Assembly (NCBI GenBank): GCA_036337945.1
Contig: JAYZDF010000017.1
Span: 1-16,180 of the forward strand
Length of the DNA: 16,180 nucleotides
Direction of reading: 5' to 3'
DNA from: JAYZDF01 sp036337945
Lineage (GTDB): Bacteria > Myxococcota > Kuafuiibacteriia > Kuafuiibacteriales > Kuafuiibacteriaceae
Positions 1 through 7,664 of this stretch are shown in pieces (position 1 is the first letter of the stretch; each line of letters opens with the position of its first letter). The translations under genes and the position numbers were made by a program. A model generated the notes under the pieces. It saw nothing but the letters and a program-made list of their open reading frames with translations, searched no databases and was not told where the DNA came from.

Positions 1-1
1 A

Positions 2-1990
2 ACACGGTTCACTTCCACATCGACTCAATCATACGAAAGTTATAAGCCAGGAGATGCTATCCAATGGGGACGCTGTCAGCATATGGGACCTGTAGAAGGC
101 TTCAAATTGCCCGGTCGCCGGGTCACCCTCCCATGGATTGCAGGTTTAGGCGAACGAGCATCCTACGGAATCGTGGAACATGAAGGAGAGCCATTCGAAG
201 TTCTCAGTGGCTCCATGTGGAGCGACACCGTTTCGAAAGCACAGCGACTTGAACCTCAAAAAACAATACGACACCGTAGACACATCGTTGTGGGCACAGG
301 CGACACAGCGAGTCTTGTCCCGAGTATTTATAAACTGAGCAGAACGAAAACGGGTCAAATCTCTGGAAAGATCAACAGCAATACAGGACCAGTCGATGAT
401 GCAAAAATCGAAATATTCAATGAAGATCTGAAACTGGTCGCAATCGCCGATAGTGGTAAAGACGGGCAGTACAAAGTAGAAGCGCCTCCTGGGCAATACT
501 CGATCATGGTGAGATCTCCCGGCCGGCCCGGCGTCCAAACGAGTTCCACAGCGAGGATAGTGACCGTTCGAGCTGACCAAACCTCAAAGCGTTCTTTTCG
601 CCTAGGGAATAAAACAACTCTTTCATGGAAAATAGACTCTGAGGACGGACCGCCACGACCAGTAAAGATAACAATCGTCGGTATTGACGGCACCCCTAAC
701 CCAAACTTTGGCCCGAACTATCTCGCACACGGCGCTTCGCACGTTGTGATTTCTCCTAGAGGGGCCGGAAGCATACCTCTCGGACTCGGCCGTTACCGCG
801 TGTTCATAAGTCGCGGACCAGAATACGAACTCATCGAAAAAGAAATCGTAATTGAACCGAAGAGCAAAATTACGATTACGGGAAAGTTGCGTCGCGTGGT
901 TGATTCAGAAGGCTTTATCGCTGCGGAACTACACCAACATACGGCCCCCAGCTTCGATTCTGGTGTATCTCTTGAAGATCGAACGCTTTCACTCGCCGCC
1001 GAAGGTATCGAATTATTCACCAGTAGCGACCACAACGTACTCGTAGACTTTGCACCAGTTATCGAAAATTTAGGACTCTCGATGCGACTGAAATCAATGA
1101 TAGGTACAGAGGCAACGACTCACTCTGTTGGCCACTTCAATTCATTCCCTCTCAAAATCAAACCTCAAGAATCCCGCGGAGGGATGAAAGATCCAGAACA
1201 CTGGACACCCACAGCTATATTCGAGTTTGTGAGAGGCCTCGCAGTATCGAGCGATCAAAGTGTCGTTCAAATAAATCACCCACGCGCGGGATACATAGGC
1301 TATCTGGACGTTATGAAGTTTGATCCGGCAACGGGAAAAGCAGCAGACCCTCGGTTCAGTCTCGATTTTGATGCTATGGAAGTGATCGCGTTCGGGTTCG
1401 AAAAGGAGACCGAAAAAACCTTGAAGGATTGGTTCTCTTTACTCCGGCAAGGGGTTCGGATCACAGCGACCGGGAACAGAGACTCTCACACCATTTACGG
1501 ACGAGAAAATGGATGGCCAAGAAATATGATCTGTAGTGATAGCGACGACCCACACTCTATTACCGTTTCTAATCTCATGAAGTCGTTAAAGAACGGGTGC
1601 GTGAGCGTCAGCGCGGGCCCTTTTATTACGATTCAATCAGGGGACGTCAAAATGGGGGGAACTGCTTCTGCTCTGAAGGGAGAAGCTGAAATCATCGTCG
1701 ACGTCCAAGCGCCCAGCTGGGTCCCCGTAGACTGGGTCCAGATCTTTGTGGATGGCAAACCTTCGGCTAGATTCCCTGTCCGAGGAAAGAAAGTACAGCG
1801 ATACCGCCGAAAACACACAATCAAATGTCGTCAAGATTGTTTCGTCGTCGCGATGACCGGGAGTAAACAAACCTTATCACCACTCGTTTCTACGTGGCGC
1901 GAGCGCCAGCCAACGCCGATAGGGATGACCAACCCAATTTTCTTCGATGTTGACGGAAACGGAACATACAATCGAGAGATCGTGAAATGA
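2..1990 (+). CDS. CehA/McbA-type PHP metallohydrolase, 5' end outside window
   Basis: The frame is open from base 2 and the residues before the first ATG (base 83) read like ordinary protein, so I treat that ATG as internal and the gene as truncated by the window edge. Numbering from that Met, residues ~90-175 resemble a carboxypeptidase-regulatory/Ig-like beta domain (SGKI...GQYKVEAPPGQYSIMV). The catalytic PHP-like domain follows, with candidate metal ligands H284-x-H286, D316-H317 (SSDHN), E343/H347, H399 (INHPR) and D467-x-H469 (GNRDSH). The order fits the CehA/McbA metallohydrolases, a PHP-superfamily group often found as exported multidomain proteins. The C-terminus has an EF-hand-like DVDGNGTY. 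Substrate cannot be told. It overlaps the next gene by ATGA, so the two are translationally coupled. Confidence 0.82.
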   Translation, partial: TRFTSTSTQSYESYKPGDAIQWGRCQHMGPVEGFKLPGRRVTLPWIAGLGERASYGIVEHEGEPFEVLSGSMWSDTVSKAQRLEPQKTIRHRRHIVVGTGDTASLVPSIYKLSRTKTGQISGKINSNTGPVDDAKIEIFNEDLKLVAIADSGKDGQYKVEAPPGQYSIMVRSPGRPGVQTSSTARIVTVRADQTSKRSFRLGNKTTLSWKIDSEDGPPRPVKITIVGIDGTPNPNFGPNYLAHGASHVVISPRGAGSIPLGLGRYRVFISRGPEYELIEKEIVIEPKSKITITGKLRRVVDSEGFIAAELHQHTAPSFDSGVSLEDRTLSLAAEGIELFTSSDHNVLVDFAPVIENLGLSMRLKSMIGTEATTHSVGHFNSFPLKIKPQESRGGMKDPEHWTPTAIFEFVRGLAVSSDQSVVQINHPRAGYIGYLDVMKFDPATGKAADPRFSLDFDAMEVIAFGFEKETEKTLKDWFSLLRQGVRITATGNRDSHTIYGRENGWPRNMICSDSDDPHSITVSNLMKSLKNGCVSVSAGPFITIQSGDVKMGGTASALKGEAEIIVDVQAPSWVPVDWVQIFVDGKPSARFPVRGKKVQRYRRKHTIKCRQDCFVVAMTGSKQTLSPLVSTWRERQPTPIGMTNPIFFDVDGNGTYNREIVK

Positions 1991-2217
1991 TAACATTGAT
2001 TTTTGGAATCATAATCCTCATCTTCGGACTTCCATTTCTTATCCGCGGCTGGATATTTTTCTTGCGGCCAGAACATACGATCAGTCAGCAAGCAAAAGAG
2101 CGAAACCTTAGATTGGGACTAGAGACAGACATGAAAGTATGGGGACGAAAAGTGAGGCGGCTCGGATTTCTAATCTGCTCGATTGGCATCGCGCTGATTT
2201 GGTTTTCACAAAACTAG
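1987..2217 (+). CDS. Small two-helix membrane protein
   Basis: A 76-residue protein whose ATG shares the ATGA with the stop of the upstream metallohydrolase, with a purine-rich stretch (GAGAG) before it. Residues ~2-27 form one hydrophobic helix (LIFGIIILIFGLPFLI), residues ~28-56 a polar charged loop, and residues ~57-73 a second helix (LGFLICSIGIALIWF). Both ends would lie on the same side of the inner membrane. No family is recognised. The coupling suggests an accessory or anchoring role for the upstream hydrolase, but this is only inference from position. Confidence 0.65.
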   Translation: MITLIFGIIILIFGLPFLIRGWIFFLRPEHTISQQAKERNLRLGLETDMKVWGRKVRRLGFLICSIGIALIWFSQN

Positions 2218-2307
2218 GCTTTACCATCGTTCCTTATCGTGAGCCTGCCTTTCTTCCAACCCAATCACGGAATCAAACTAATTATGCGTGCAGGACGTCT
2301 CACCGCC

Positions 2308-3798
2308 CTATAGGCAATCAGCTCTTCGCGTTGCTCCTCCAGGCGATGGAACACACCAGCGCCAATCGCCAAACTCATCTTTTGCAATCGATTCAAAGTC
2401 GGGGCGCGGCGTTCTGCCACCAAAATGAACGCTATCAATGTCTTTACCAATCACGACCTCATCAAGAAGCCGCGCACCTTGGAAGACTTGAACTACAACG
2501 TCCGTCTGATTCATTTCCCCTCTAAGACGAAGAACAAGTGCAGTATTCGGCAGCCAAATGGCTTGTTCTTGCTTATCTAAAAGAAAGGTTGCAGGCGCTG
2601 TCCGAATAGATGTTTCAGACGGACGAGAGTCAATCACCCGAACGTAAAGATCTGTTTTTCGAATATCAATAGGCAATGAGGACCTGTTTACTAGTTCTAT
2701 CCATTCATCAGCTGAACTCACCGTTCCTTTCCCCGGAAATGGGTCCAAGGGCTCCCCATTCGTTTCACTATCATTCCAGTCTTTTAGCGGCGTAGGCAAG
2801 AGTTCCGTAATCTCAACCTCTAGCCTTTCCGCTGTTGTGAAAAGACCAGTATCATAATACTCCTGATTCCCACTGAGATCCCAGAACTCAATCTCACCTT
2901 GGAAGGCTGTACCCGGTGCAAGAGACGTAGAATTACTGAGCACCAATCCACCGAGAAAATACTGCGTCGTACGAAGTTCAACGGCACTATCAAGCGCTGA
3001 TTTTATTCGCCCCATCGCGAGAACAGGTTCATTTGACGTTACACTAATTTTTATATCATCACTCCCGACGCTGATATCTTTTATAGCCAAGGTAGGAGCA
3101 ACCTCATCAGCTACTGAGGAAGTTCTCAAACTCAAACCGGTGGACACAACTTCGTCAGCGAACTCTGCCCAAATTTCATATTCAACCTCTTCGCAAAGCC
3201 CGGCACAAAAGCCCGCACCTGAGCGTAACTTTACCGCATATCGACCGGCTCCTAATCGCTCGGCAACTTCAAACTCTAACTCATGCAAAGCGCTAAAAAG
3301 CCGTATGCTCTTCAGTTCGCGCTCCATGGGCAATACATCAACAACCAAAAATTTTATATTGGAGGGCACTTTCTTGATTTGCTGAGGACTCAATACAGAG
3401 ACTAATGGCGGTCCTATCCACGTCCTCTCTGCCGGTACGAACTTAAATTCTGCAAGCGTTCGATTCTCACTCCTGAAAACAATAGCAACCTCGACAGACG
3501 CCGGCCATGACATCAAAGGGCGTACCAGCCATTCCTCTGGAGAAAACCCTCTTTCGATCATGATTTCGACCGGTTGTTCGTGTTCGGTCTTCGCAAAGAT
3601 CGAAGGCATCCCAAAAACCTCCGAACCAAAGATCCTGAATCTTACCGTCTCATTCGGTAAAATACTTTCTAACTCTGACAACACATCGATACGATACAAT
3701 TGCTCCCCTTCGTTAGGTATTGATACGCCACAGCCCCCGCACACACTCAGCGCAAGTACATAGGCGTTTATTGTCCGATGATTTGTTTTTCTCATCAT
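2308..3798 (-). CDS. Lamin-tail-domain exported protein, probable lipoprotein
   Basis: A 496-residue protein with a short basic N-terminus and hydrophobic stretch ending in Cys20/Cys23 (LSVCGGC). Neither Cys fits the lipobox well (Val at -1 for Cys20, Cys at -3 for Cys23), so lipidation is probable rather than certain. Residues ~30-320 look like successive Ig-like beta domains, with one close Cys pair (FCAGLC, ~198-202). Residues ~326-490 match a lamin-tail domain: an ITELLPTP opening, DEWIELVNRSSLPIDI in the middle, and a typical SPGGATRR ending. In bacteria such domains occur on exported and surface proteins. The start is fixed by a perfect GAGGAGG 8 bases upstream, embedded in the last codons of the preceding gene. 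It is the last gene of a three-gene cluster and converges with the plus-strand pair. Confidence 0.8.
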   Translation of the reverse strand: MMRKTNHRTINAYVLALSVCGGCGVSIPNEGEQLYRIDVLSELESILPNETVRFRIFGSEVFGMPSIFAKTEHEQPVEIMIERGFSPEEWLVRPLMSWPASVEVAIVFRSENRTLAEFKFVPAERTWIGPPLVSVLSPQQIKKVPSNIKFLVVDVLPMERELKSIRLFSALHELEFEVAERLGAGRYAVKLRSGAGFCAGLCEEVEYEIWAEFADEVVSTGLSLRTSSVADEVAPTLAIKDISVGSDDIKISVTSNEPVLAMGRIKSALDSAVELRTTQYFLGGLVLSNSTSLAPGTAFQGEIEFWDLSGNQEYYDTGLFTTAERLEVEITELLPTPLKDWNDSETNGEPLDPFPGKGTVSSADEWIELVNRSSLPIDIRKTDLYVRVIDSRPSETSIRTAPATFLLDKQEQAIWLPNTALVLRLRGEMNQTDVVVQVFQGARLLDEVVIGKDIDSVHFGGRTPRPDFESIAKDEFGDWRWCVPSPGGATRRADCL

Positions 3799-3800
3799 AT

Positions 3801-4319
3801 CTATTTCCTCCTCAAAAAAAGACCGTTCGTTTCCGAATCGAGTCGTTCACAAAGAAATCTAATCTTGGCTGCACGCAGAGGTGTTCGAGGCAAACTTATA
3901 AGCTCTCTGAGTCTTCTATAGCGCGCGAGCACTTCTTCTTTCTGTTGTTTTTGCAGCACATAATGCGCGCGTTTTTCTCTCTGCCAACGCAGCTCACTCC
4001 TATCGAAGAGCAAGGATGACAAGTTCCAACGAGCTCTAATTCGAAGGTCAAATTCTCGCCGCTGAATTTCAGTCGTCGTTCGATTCGTGGACCACCGAAA
4101 ATTTTCATCTACATCGCTGCCAAAAGAAACTTCTAATGTCGGCAAGCTATTGCTCATTCGTAAGCGCTCTTTAGACAAATAGAATTGTTTGGCCTCTTTG
4201 TTACTTCGAAGCGCTTCATCCACCTCATAAAAGTCAGGTAATGATGCCAAATCAGCGCATACATCAGACACCGTTGAAGAGAGAGTAGCCGAAACCATGA
4301 CGAGGAATAACAAAGTCAT
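3801..4319 (-). CDS. Exported half-length TolC-like (outer-membrane-factor-like) protein
   Basis: A 172-residue protein with a hydrophobic N-terminus (residues ~3-18) and a plausible signal cleavage after DVCA (Ala22). The rest reads like one repeat of an outer membrane efflux protein: a helical stretch (~32-57), an LPTLEVSF strand entry (59-66), a polar segment, a second strand RIRARWNLSSLLFD (93-106), then a long charged helix (107-145). Full outer membrane factors (TolC, OprM) contain two such repeats in ~430 residues; here there is one. The homology is my reading, not a search result. It is preceded by GGAGG at 7 bases, overlaps the upstream gene by ATGA, and its stop lies 2 bases before the lamin-tail start. 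It could instead be an unrelated helical periplasmic protein. Confidence 0.6.
   Translation of the reverse strand: MTLLFLVMVSATLSSTVSDVCADLASLPDFYEVDEALRSNKEAKQFYLSKERLRMSNSLPTLEVSFGSDVDENFRWSTNRTTTEIQRREFDLRIRARWNLSSLLFDRSELRWQREKRAHYVLQKQQKEEVLARYRRLRELISLPRTPLRAAKIRFLCERLDSETNGLFLRRK
3807..3813 (-). promoter_or_regulatory. Strong Shine-Dalgarno (GAGGAGG) of the lamin-tail gene
   Basis: A seven-base perfect Shine-Dalgarno lies 8 bases before the ATG at 3798. It sits inside the final Arg-Arg-Lys codons of the upstream gene, so ribosomes finishing that gene would cover it. It supports the start at 3798 and translational coupling. Confidence 0.7.
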
Positions 4320-4657
4320 TCTCTTGCCTCCAACAAATCCGCTTTACGGAAGTTGACGAAAGGCTCCAGTTGAATTCCTTGAACTCCAAAATCCGAGCGA
4401 ACGTTGATTGCGTTAGGAAATCTCGCCAACGTATCAATTCTCGTTTCGAAAGAAGGTCTCCACACAAGTGAGATGAAAGCCGAAAAACTTTGGCTCAGGT
4501 TACTTTCAAATATTCTTCGGTTCGAGACAAAATCGAGCTGAAGGTAAATTTGTTCCCAAACTGTAGGTTCATTGTGGTCTTCATGGACAGCGTACGAACT
4601 CGAGTGTTCTCCGGGTACCGCCACTGATAAAAGAAGAGCTGGAAAAAGTAGATTCAT
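4316..4657 (-). CDS. Small exported protein of unknown function
   Basis: About 113 residues from the ATG at 4657, giving a signal-peptide-like start (MNLLFPALLLSVAVPG). An in-frame TTG at 4687 would add ten residues including an Arg; neither start has a clear Shine-Dalgarno. The mature part has alternating hydrophobic/polar stretches (YLQLDFVSNRRIFESNL, FSAFISLVWRP, GVQGIQLEPFVNF) compatible with beta structure. I do not recognise the family. Its stop overlaps the ATG of the TolC-like gene (ATGA), so it is the first gene of the three-gene envelope cluster. Confidence 0.55.
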   Translation of the reverse strand: MNLLFPALLLSVAVPGEHSSSYAVHEDHNEPTVWEQIYLQLDFVSNRRIFESNLSQSFSAFISLVWRPSFETRIDTLARFPNAINVRSDFGVQGIQLEPFVNFRKADLLEARE

Positions 4658-4744
4658 TGCGGAGCAGCAAAGCAAGACCCGGGCCAACTTTTGAGAAACA
4701 GATTTTAAGGGTGCATTCGAATTTTGATGCGGTTTTCGTACAGT

Positions 4745-4759
4745 TTCCGAAAATCGGAA
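4745..4759. other. Short perfect hairpin between lipoprotein gene and envelope cluster
   Basis: TTCCGA-AAA-TCGGAA forms a 6-bp stem with a 3-base loop, in the 167-base gap between the large lipoprotein gene's stop (4825) and the next gene's start (4657). It has no U-tract on the minus strand, so it is a weak terminator candidate; it could also be an operator or mRNA-processing structure. I found no convincing -35/-10 pair in this gap. Confidence 0.3.
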
Positions 4760-4824
4760 CTAATCTATCTCAGACCGAAGCGCTGGTTGATATAAGTAAA
4801 TCGTGCGGGACTTAGACGGTTTAT

Positions 4825-7533
4825 TTACCGTTTTCTACGTCGCAGCATAACGAAAGCAATTCCGCTGAATGCAACGCCCAGTGATAACCAGTTGGGGTCA
4901 GTGGCTCGCATGCATACGCATCCAGAGAACTCTGAAGAGGTATGGTCGTAGACCGAGTCTTGCGTATCGACGCCATTCGGCTCTATGTAGTTCGTTCCTG
5001 TTTGAAGAACGAGCTCTGTTCGAAGACCGGCCTCATCAACCGCAGCGATTTCGACTCTTCGTGTAAGGTCAGTGAGTTCGGGAACGTTCACAAAGTCTCC
5101 ACTTCGAATATCTACGCCTCTCCAAGCCCCATCAATAGCAACTTCGACCACTGTATGGGCAGCACTCACAGCGTCATCGAACCAGATTTTCACTCCATTT
5201 GTTGCTCGTTGAACTTGTAACTCGGGTGGCTCAGTATCGATTCTAACTTCAAATGTTGCTGGCGACGGGTCTAATGAACGGTATCTTCCGTGCAATCGTG
5301 CCCGGAATTGAATTTGGTGAACACCTTGCGCCAAAAGCTCTGGAGGAGCCATTTCGAACCGAGAAGAGTGGAAAAAAGGAGACCATAGTTGCTCATTTAT
5401 GCGATATTGAAATTCGAGAGGCTGGCCATCTGGAGACGTCGATTCCAATTCGAATACGACACTTGGGCGGTGCATTTCGTGCTTTAAGGAAGCACTCATC
5501 TTATCACTAGATGGAAGGTATTGGCCGAGCATGCGAACTCGAGTTTGCGCCTGTCGGGACACATTGGTCACCGCCGTCTTGTCGAAATCGAAATCAGCAT
5601 AAATTGCAAGGTGACTATACCCGCCCTGGCCGTCTTCGACGCCCCGAGTCCCAAGAACATCTAAGTCAAAGCCTCCAAGCTCTGTTGCAGGCGGTAAGGC
5701 GAGAGGAAGTTCTAAGGCTTCCGTGAGCTGCGGTACAATCAGCGATAACAAGCTCGGAATAGCACCTATTAGGTCTGCCTCTGATTCTGCGAGAATCTTA
5801 TAATTCTCTAACTTCACATTGGAGACTGCATTATCGATATCACCTATGATGAACTCTACTTCATTGCTTGGATTAATCATCAAGCCAAGTGGAATGGAAA
5901 GATCGACTTGGATAGTCATGAGGTGCACCCAGCGTTCACTAACAAGGGCTGAAAAATAGATTTTCAAACCTTCCATATCGAGGGACAAGAGAGGCTCCTC
6001 TAAAACAGGACTCGATGCCATCCCCGAGGTCCGTCCAGAACCGATACTAAGTCTGGTTTCGCTGGTCGGCTGGAGAACCACTCGTGCTGGATGCGTAGCG
6101 AATCGTAGTAGCCGACTGTCCGTGACTCGGTCGGCACGGGTAAGCTGACGCAAGGATGGCATGAGCACGGACAGAGAACCTGTATTTATAAAACTGGAGT
6201 CCTTCGAGGTCAGCTCCTGACAAAGAAGTCCACTTTCGTGCAGCATCCAACCTACTTGATCAATAATCGGTTGCGACACACCAACGCCGACCATGAAATC
6301 AGTCTCGTCTACACCGTCCCAATCGAGGTCCACTTTGTCTTGTTCAGGAAAAGGCAAAGGATTCACAGCGTTCGGGCGGAGTGTAGGATTGGTCGTCGCT
6401 GTTACACATGACTCACCGATTGATTCAAAGTCGAGTCCTCCGTAAGTAGAGATATTAACGCCCGTCATATCAACAGTGCTGCTACCACCAACGACAAATG
6501 AGAGGTCGAGATTGCCAGTGGCTCCATCAATGCTCTGAGCCAAATCAGTTCGGCCCTCTAAACCAATAAATTGTGGAATTAGTCGCCCCGAGTTGTCGTC
6601 CTCACAGAAGCCTGAACTGTTGCACCGAGAGTTTTCTGGGCAAGCAGGCTCTCGAAAGCCACCACAGGTCTGTGCAAGTGCTTCTTGCAGAGCTTCATCG
6701 ATGGTTTCGGTCAACTCGCCGATGAGACGGTCAACTAGAACATTTTTGATTGCACCGATGTTGCCTACTGCGCACAGTAGACGATCGCTTGTTGAGCCAT
6801 GAACCGGGTCATATTCAATCCTCAAATCGTCTGTCGCAATATTCGCCGATAGTTCCGTCACTTCCATAGTCAGTTGGCGTGTAGGAGTTGCTGTTGTCGA
6901 CATCCATTCTCCAAGCGTTATATCGAGATCAAATTCTTGTTCTGGCGCACCGCTTGCTTCACTGTCGAGTGTGACGATGCAGTCCATCGACAAGCTATCA
7001 AGACGCACTGGGAGGGGAGATGTCAAAACACGCGCGTTCACAGTGGCCTTTAACAAATTTGAAGGTTGTGGATTTACATCCAACGTTTCTAGCTTGAGCC
7101 AAGCCGCACATTCTCTGCGATTAGGATCACTCAAACGATCACGACAAATGGTTGCACCGCCGCTCTCTTCTCGTTCAATCTCGATTCCAATCAAAGGCAG
7201 TTTATTCCCGGTCGCAGAATCAACACAAACATTTCTCACGGGGTCACAGCTTGCGTTGTAATTAGCTGGACATTCGATATCATCCACACCGCCGCACGAC
7301 ATCGCTTGGTACGATGATAATAGGTCTGCAAATCTCGTCTCTAAACGTTCTAACCCGGAACGGGTTAGTCGTATTTGTGCAGCCTGGTCTAGCTTCAGTT
7401 CAGGCGAAAAGCCGTTGTTCAGGTCTTGTACGCCACCGGGTAAGCATCCAGAACAATTAATGCTCCCACTACATGCAATCAATGACAGACTCGAAAGCCA
7501 CACCGCGGTCCGTAACCAACGAAACTTTAGCAT
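4825..7533 (-). CDS. Large lipoprotein with BPI/TULIP-like fold and MYXO-CTERM-like tail
   Basis: About 902 residues from the ATG at 7533, chosen because it gives a textbook lipoprotein signal ending LSLIAC (Cys21); in-frame ATG 7560 and TTG 7569 would only lengthen the N-region. Order: Cys-rich tether (SINCSGC); a segment like the BPI N-terminus (~52-73, IRLTRSGLERLETRFADLLSS); two small Cys motifs (~80-103, ~290-308); a helix (~260-289, GAIKNVLVDRLIGELTETI) as at the end of the BPI N-domain; a BPI C-domain-like segment (~415-614) with VGVSQPIIDQVGWMLHESG, LLSLDMEGLKIYFSALV and IPSLLSLIVPQLTEALELPL. Then two Ig-like domains (~690-848) and a C-terminus with GCVC (871-874), a hydrophobic helix and RRRKR. 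The likely role is binding or moving lipid in the periplasm or at the outer membrane. The fold assignment is from motif order, not a search. Confidence 0.78.
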   Translation of the reverse strand: MLKFRWLRTAVWLSSLSLIACSGSINCSGCLPGGVQDLNNGFSPELKLDQAAQIRLTRSGLERLETRFADLLSSYQAMSCGGVDDIECPANYNASCDPVRNVCVDSATGNKLPLIGIEIEREESGGATICRDRLSDPNRRECAAWLKLETLDVNPQPSNLLKATVNARVLTSPLPVRLDSLSMDCIVTLDSEASGAPEQEFDLDITLGEWMSTTATPTRQLTMEVTELSANIATDDLRIEYDPVHGSTSDRLLCAVGNIGAIKNVLVDRLIGELTETIDEALQEALAQTCGGFREPACPENSRCNSSGFCEDDNSGRLIPQFIGLEGRTDLAQSIDGATGNLDLSFVVGGSSTVDMTGVNISTYGGLDFESIGESCVTATTNPTLRPNAVNPLPFPEQDKVDLDWDGVDETDFMVGVGVSQPIIDQVGWMLHESGLLCQELTSKDSSFINTGSLSVLMPSLRQLTRADRVTDSRLLRFATHPARVVLQPTSETRLSIGSGRTSGMASSPVLEEPLLSLDMEGLKIYFSALVSERWVHLMTIQVDLSIPLGLMINPSNEVEFIIGDIDNAVSNVKLENYKILAESEADLIGAIPSLLSLIVPQLTEALELPLALPPATELGGFDLDVLGTRGVEDGQGGYSHLAIYADFDFDKTAVTNVSRQAQTRVRMLGQYLPSSDKMSASLKHEMHRPSVVFELESTSPDGQPLEFQYRINEQLWSPFFHSSRFEMAPPELLAQGVHQIQFRARLHGRYRSLDPSPATFEVRIDTEPPELQVQRATNGVKIWFDDAVSAAHTVVEVAIDGAWRGVDIRSGDFVNVPELTDLTRRVEIAAVDEAGLRTELVLQTGTNYIEPNGVDTQDSVYDHTSSEFSGCVCMRATDPNWLSLGVAFSGIAFVMLRRRKR

Positions 7534-7578
7534 GTTGCTAGTTTCGTTCTTTTCGATCATTCCGGTCAATGACGGAAT

Positions 7579-7605
7579 CCAGGTTTTACGTAGAAATCCC
7601 AGGTT
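7579..7605. repeat. Tandem CCAGGTT direct repeats upstream of the BPI-like lipoprotein
   Basis: CCAGGTT occurs at 7579-7585 and 7599-7605, each preceded by an AATC-rich base context, 20 bases start to start (about two helical turns). They lie 46-72 bases upstream of the lipoprotein ATG at 7533. The phasing would suit a regulator binding one face of the DNA; chance is also possible for a 7-mer. Confidence 0.25.
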
Positions 7606-7640
7606 CTAACGAGGATTTAGGCATTAATTTGTCGCATTTA

Positions 7641-7659
7641 AACCACAGTATGCGTGGTT
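7641..7659 (-). terminator. Weak hairpin just after the LarE-like gene
   Basis: AACCAC (7641-7646) and GTGGTT (7654-7659) form a perfect 6-bp stem with a 7-base loop, starting 5 bases after the stop of the sulfur-transferase gene. The minus-strand sequence after it is only TAAATG, so intrinsic termination would be weak. It marks the likely 3' end of the FHA/PHP/LarE transcript. Confidence 0.3.
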
Positions 7660-7664
7660 CCGTT

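Noticed and set aside
2218..2307. Bidirectional terminator between the convergent genes
   Set aside because: Only a 5-bp AGGCT/AGCCT inverted repeat with a 21-base loop is present, with no U-tract on either strand.
2139..2525. A 128-codon plus-strand reading frame running across the convergent junction
   Set aside because: It overlaps the end of the membrane-protein gene and the lamin-tail gene on the opposite strand, has low-complexity, His/Gln/Ser-rich composition and no ribosome binding site; it is an antisense shadow.
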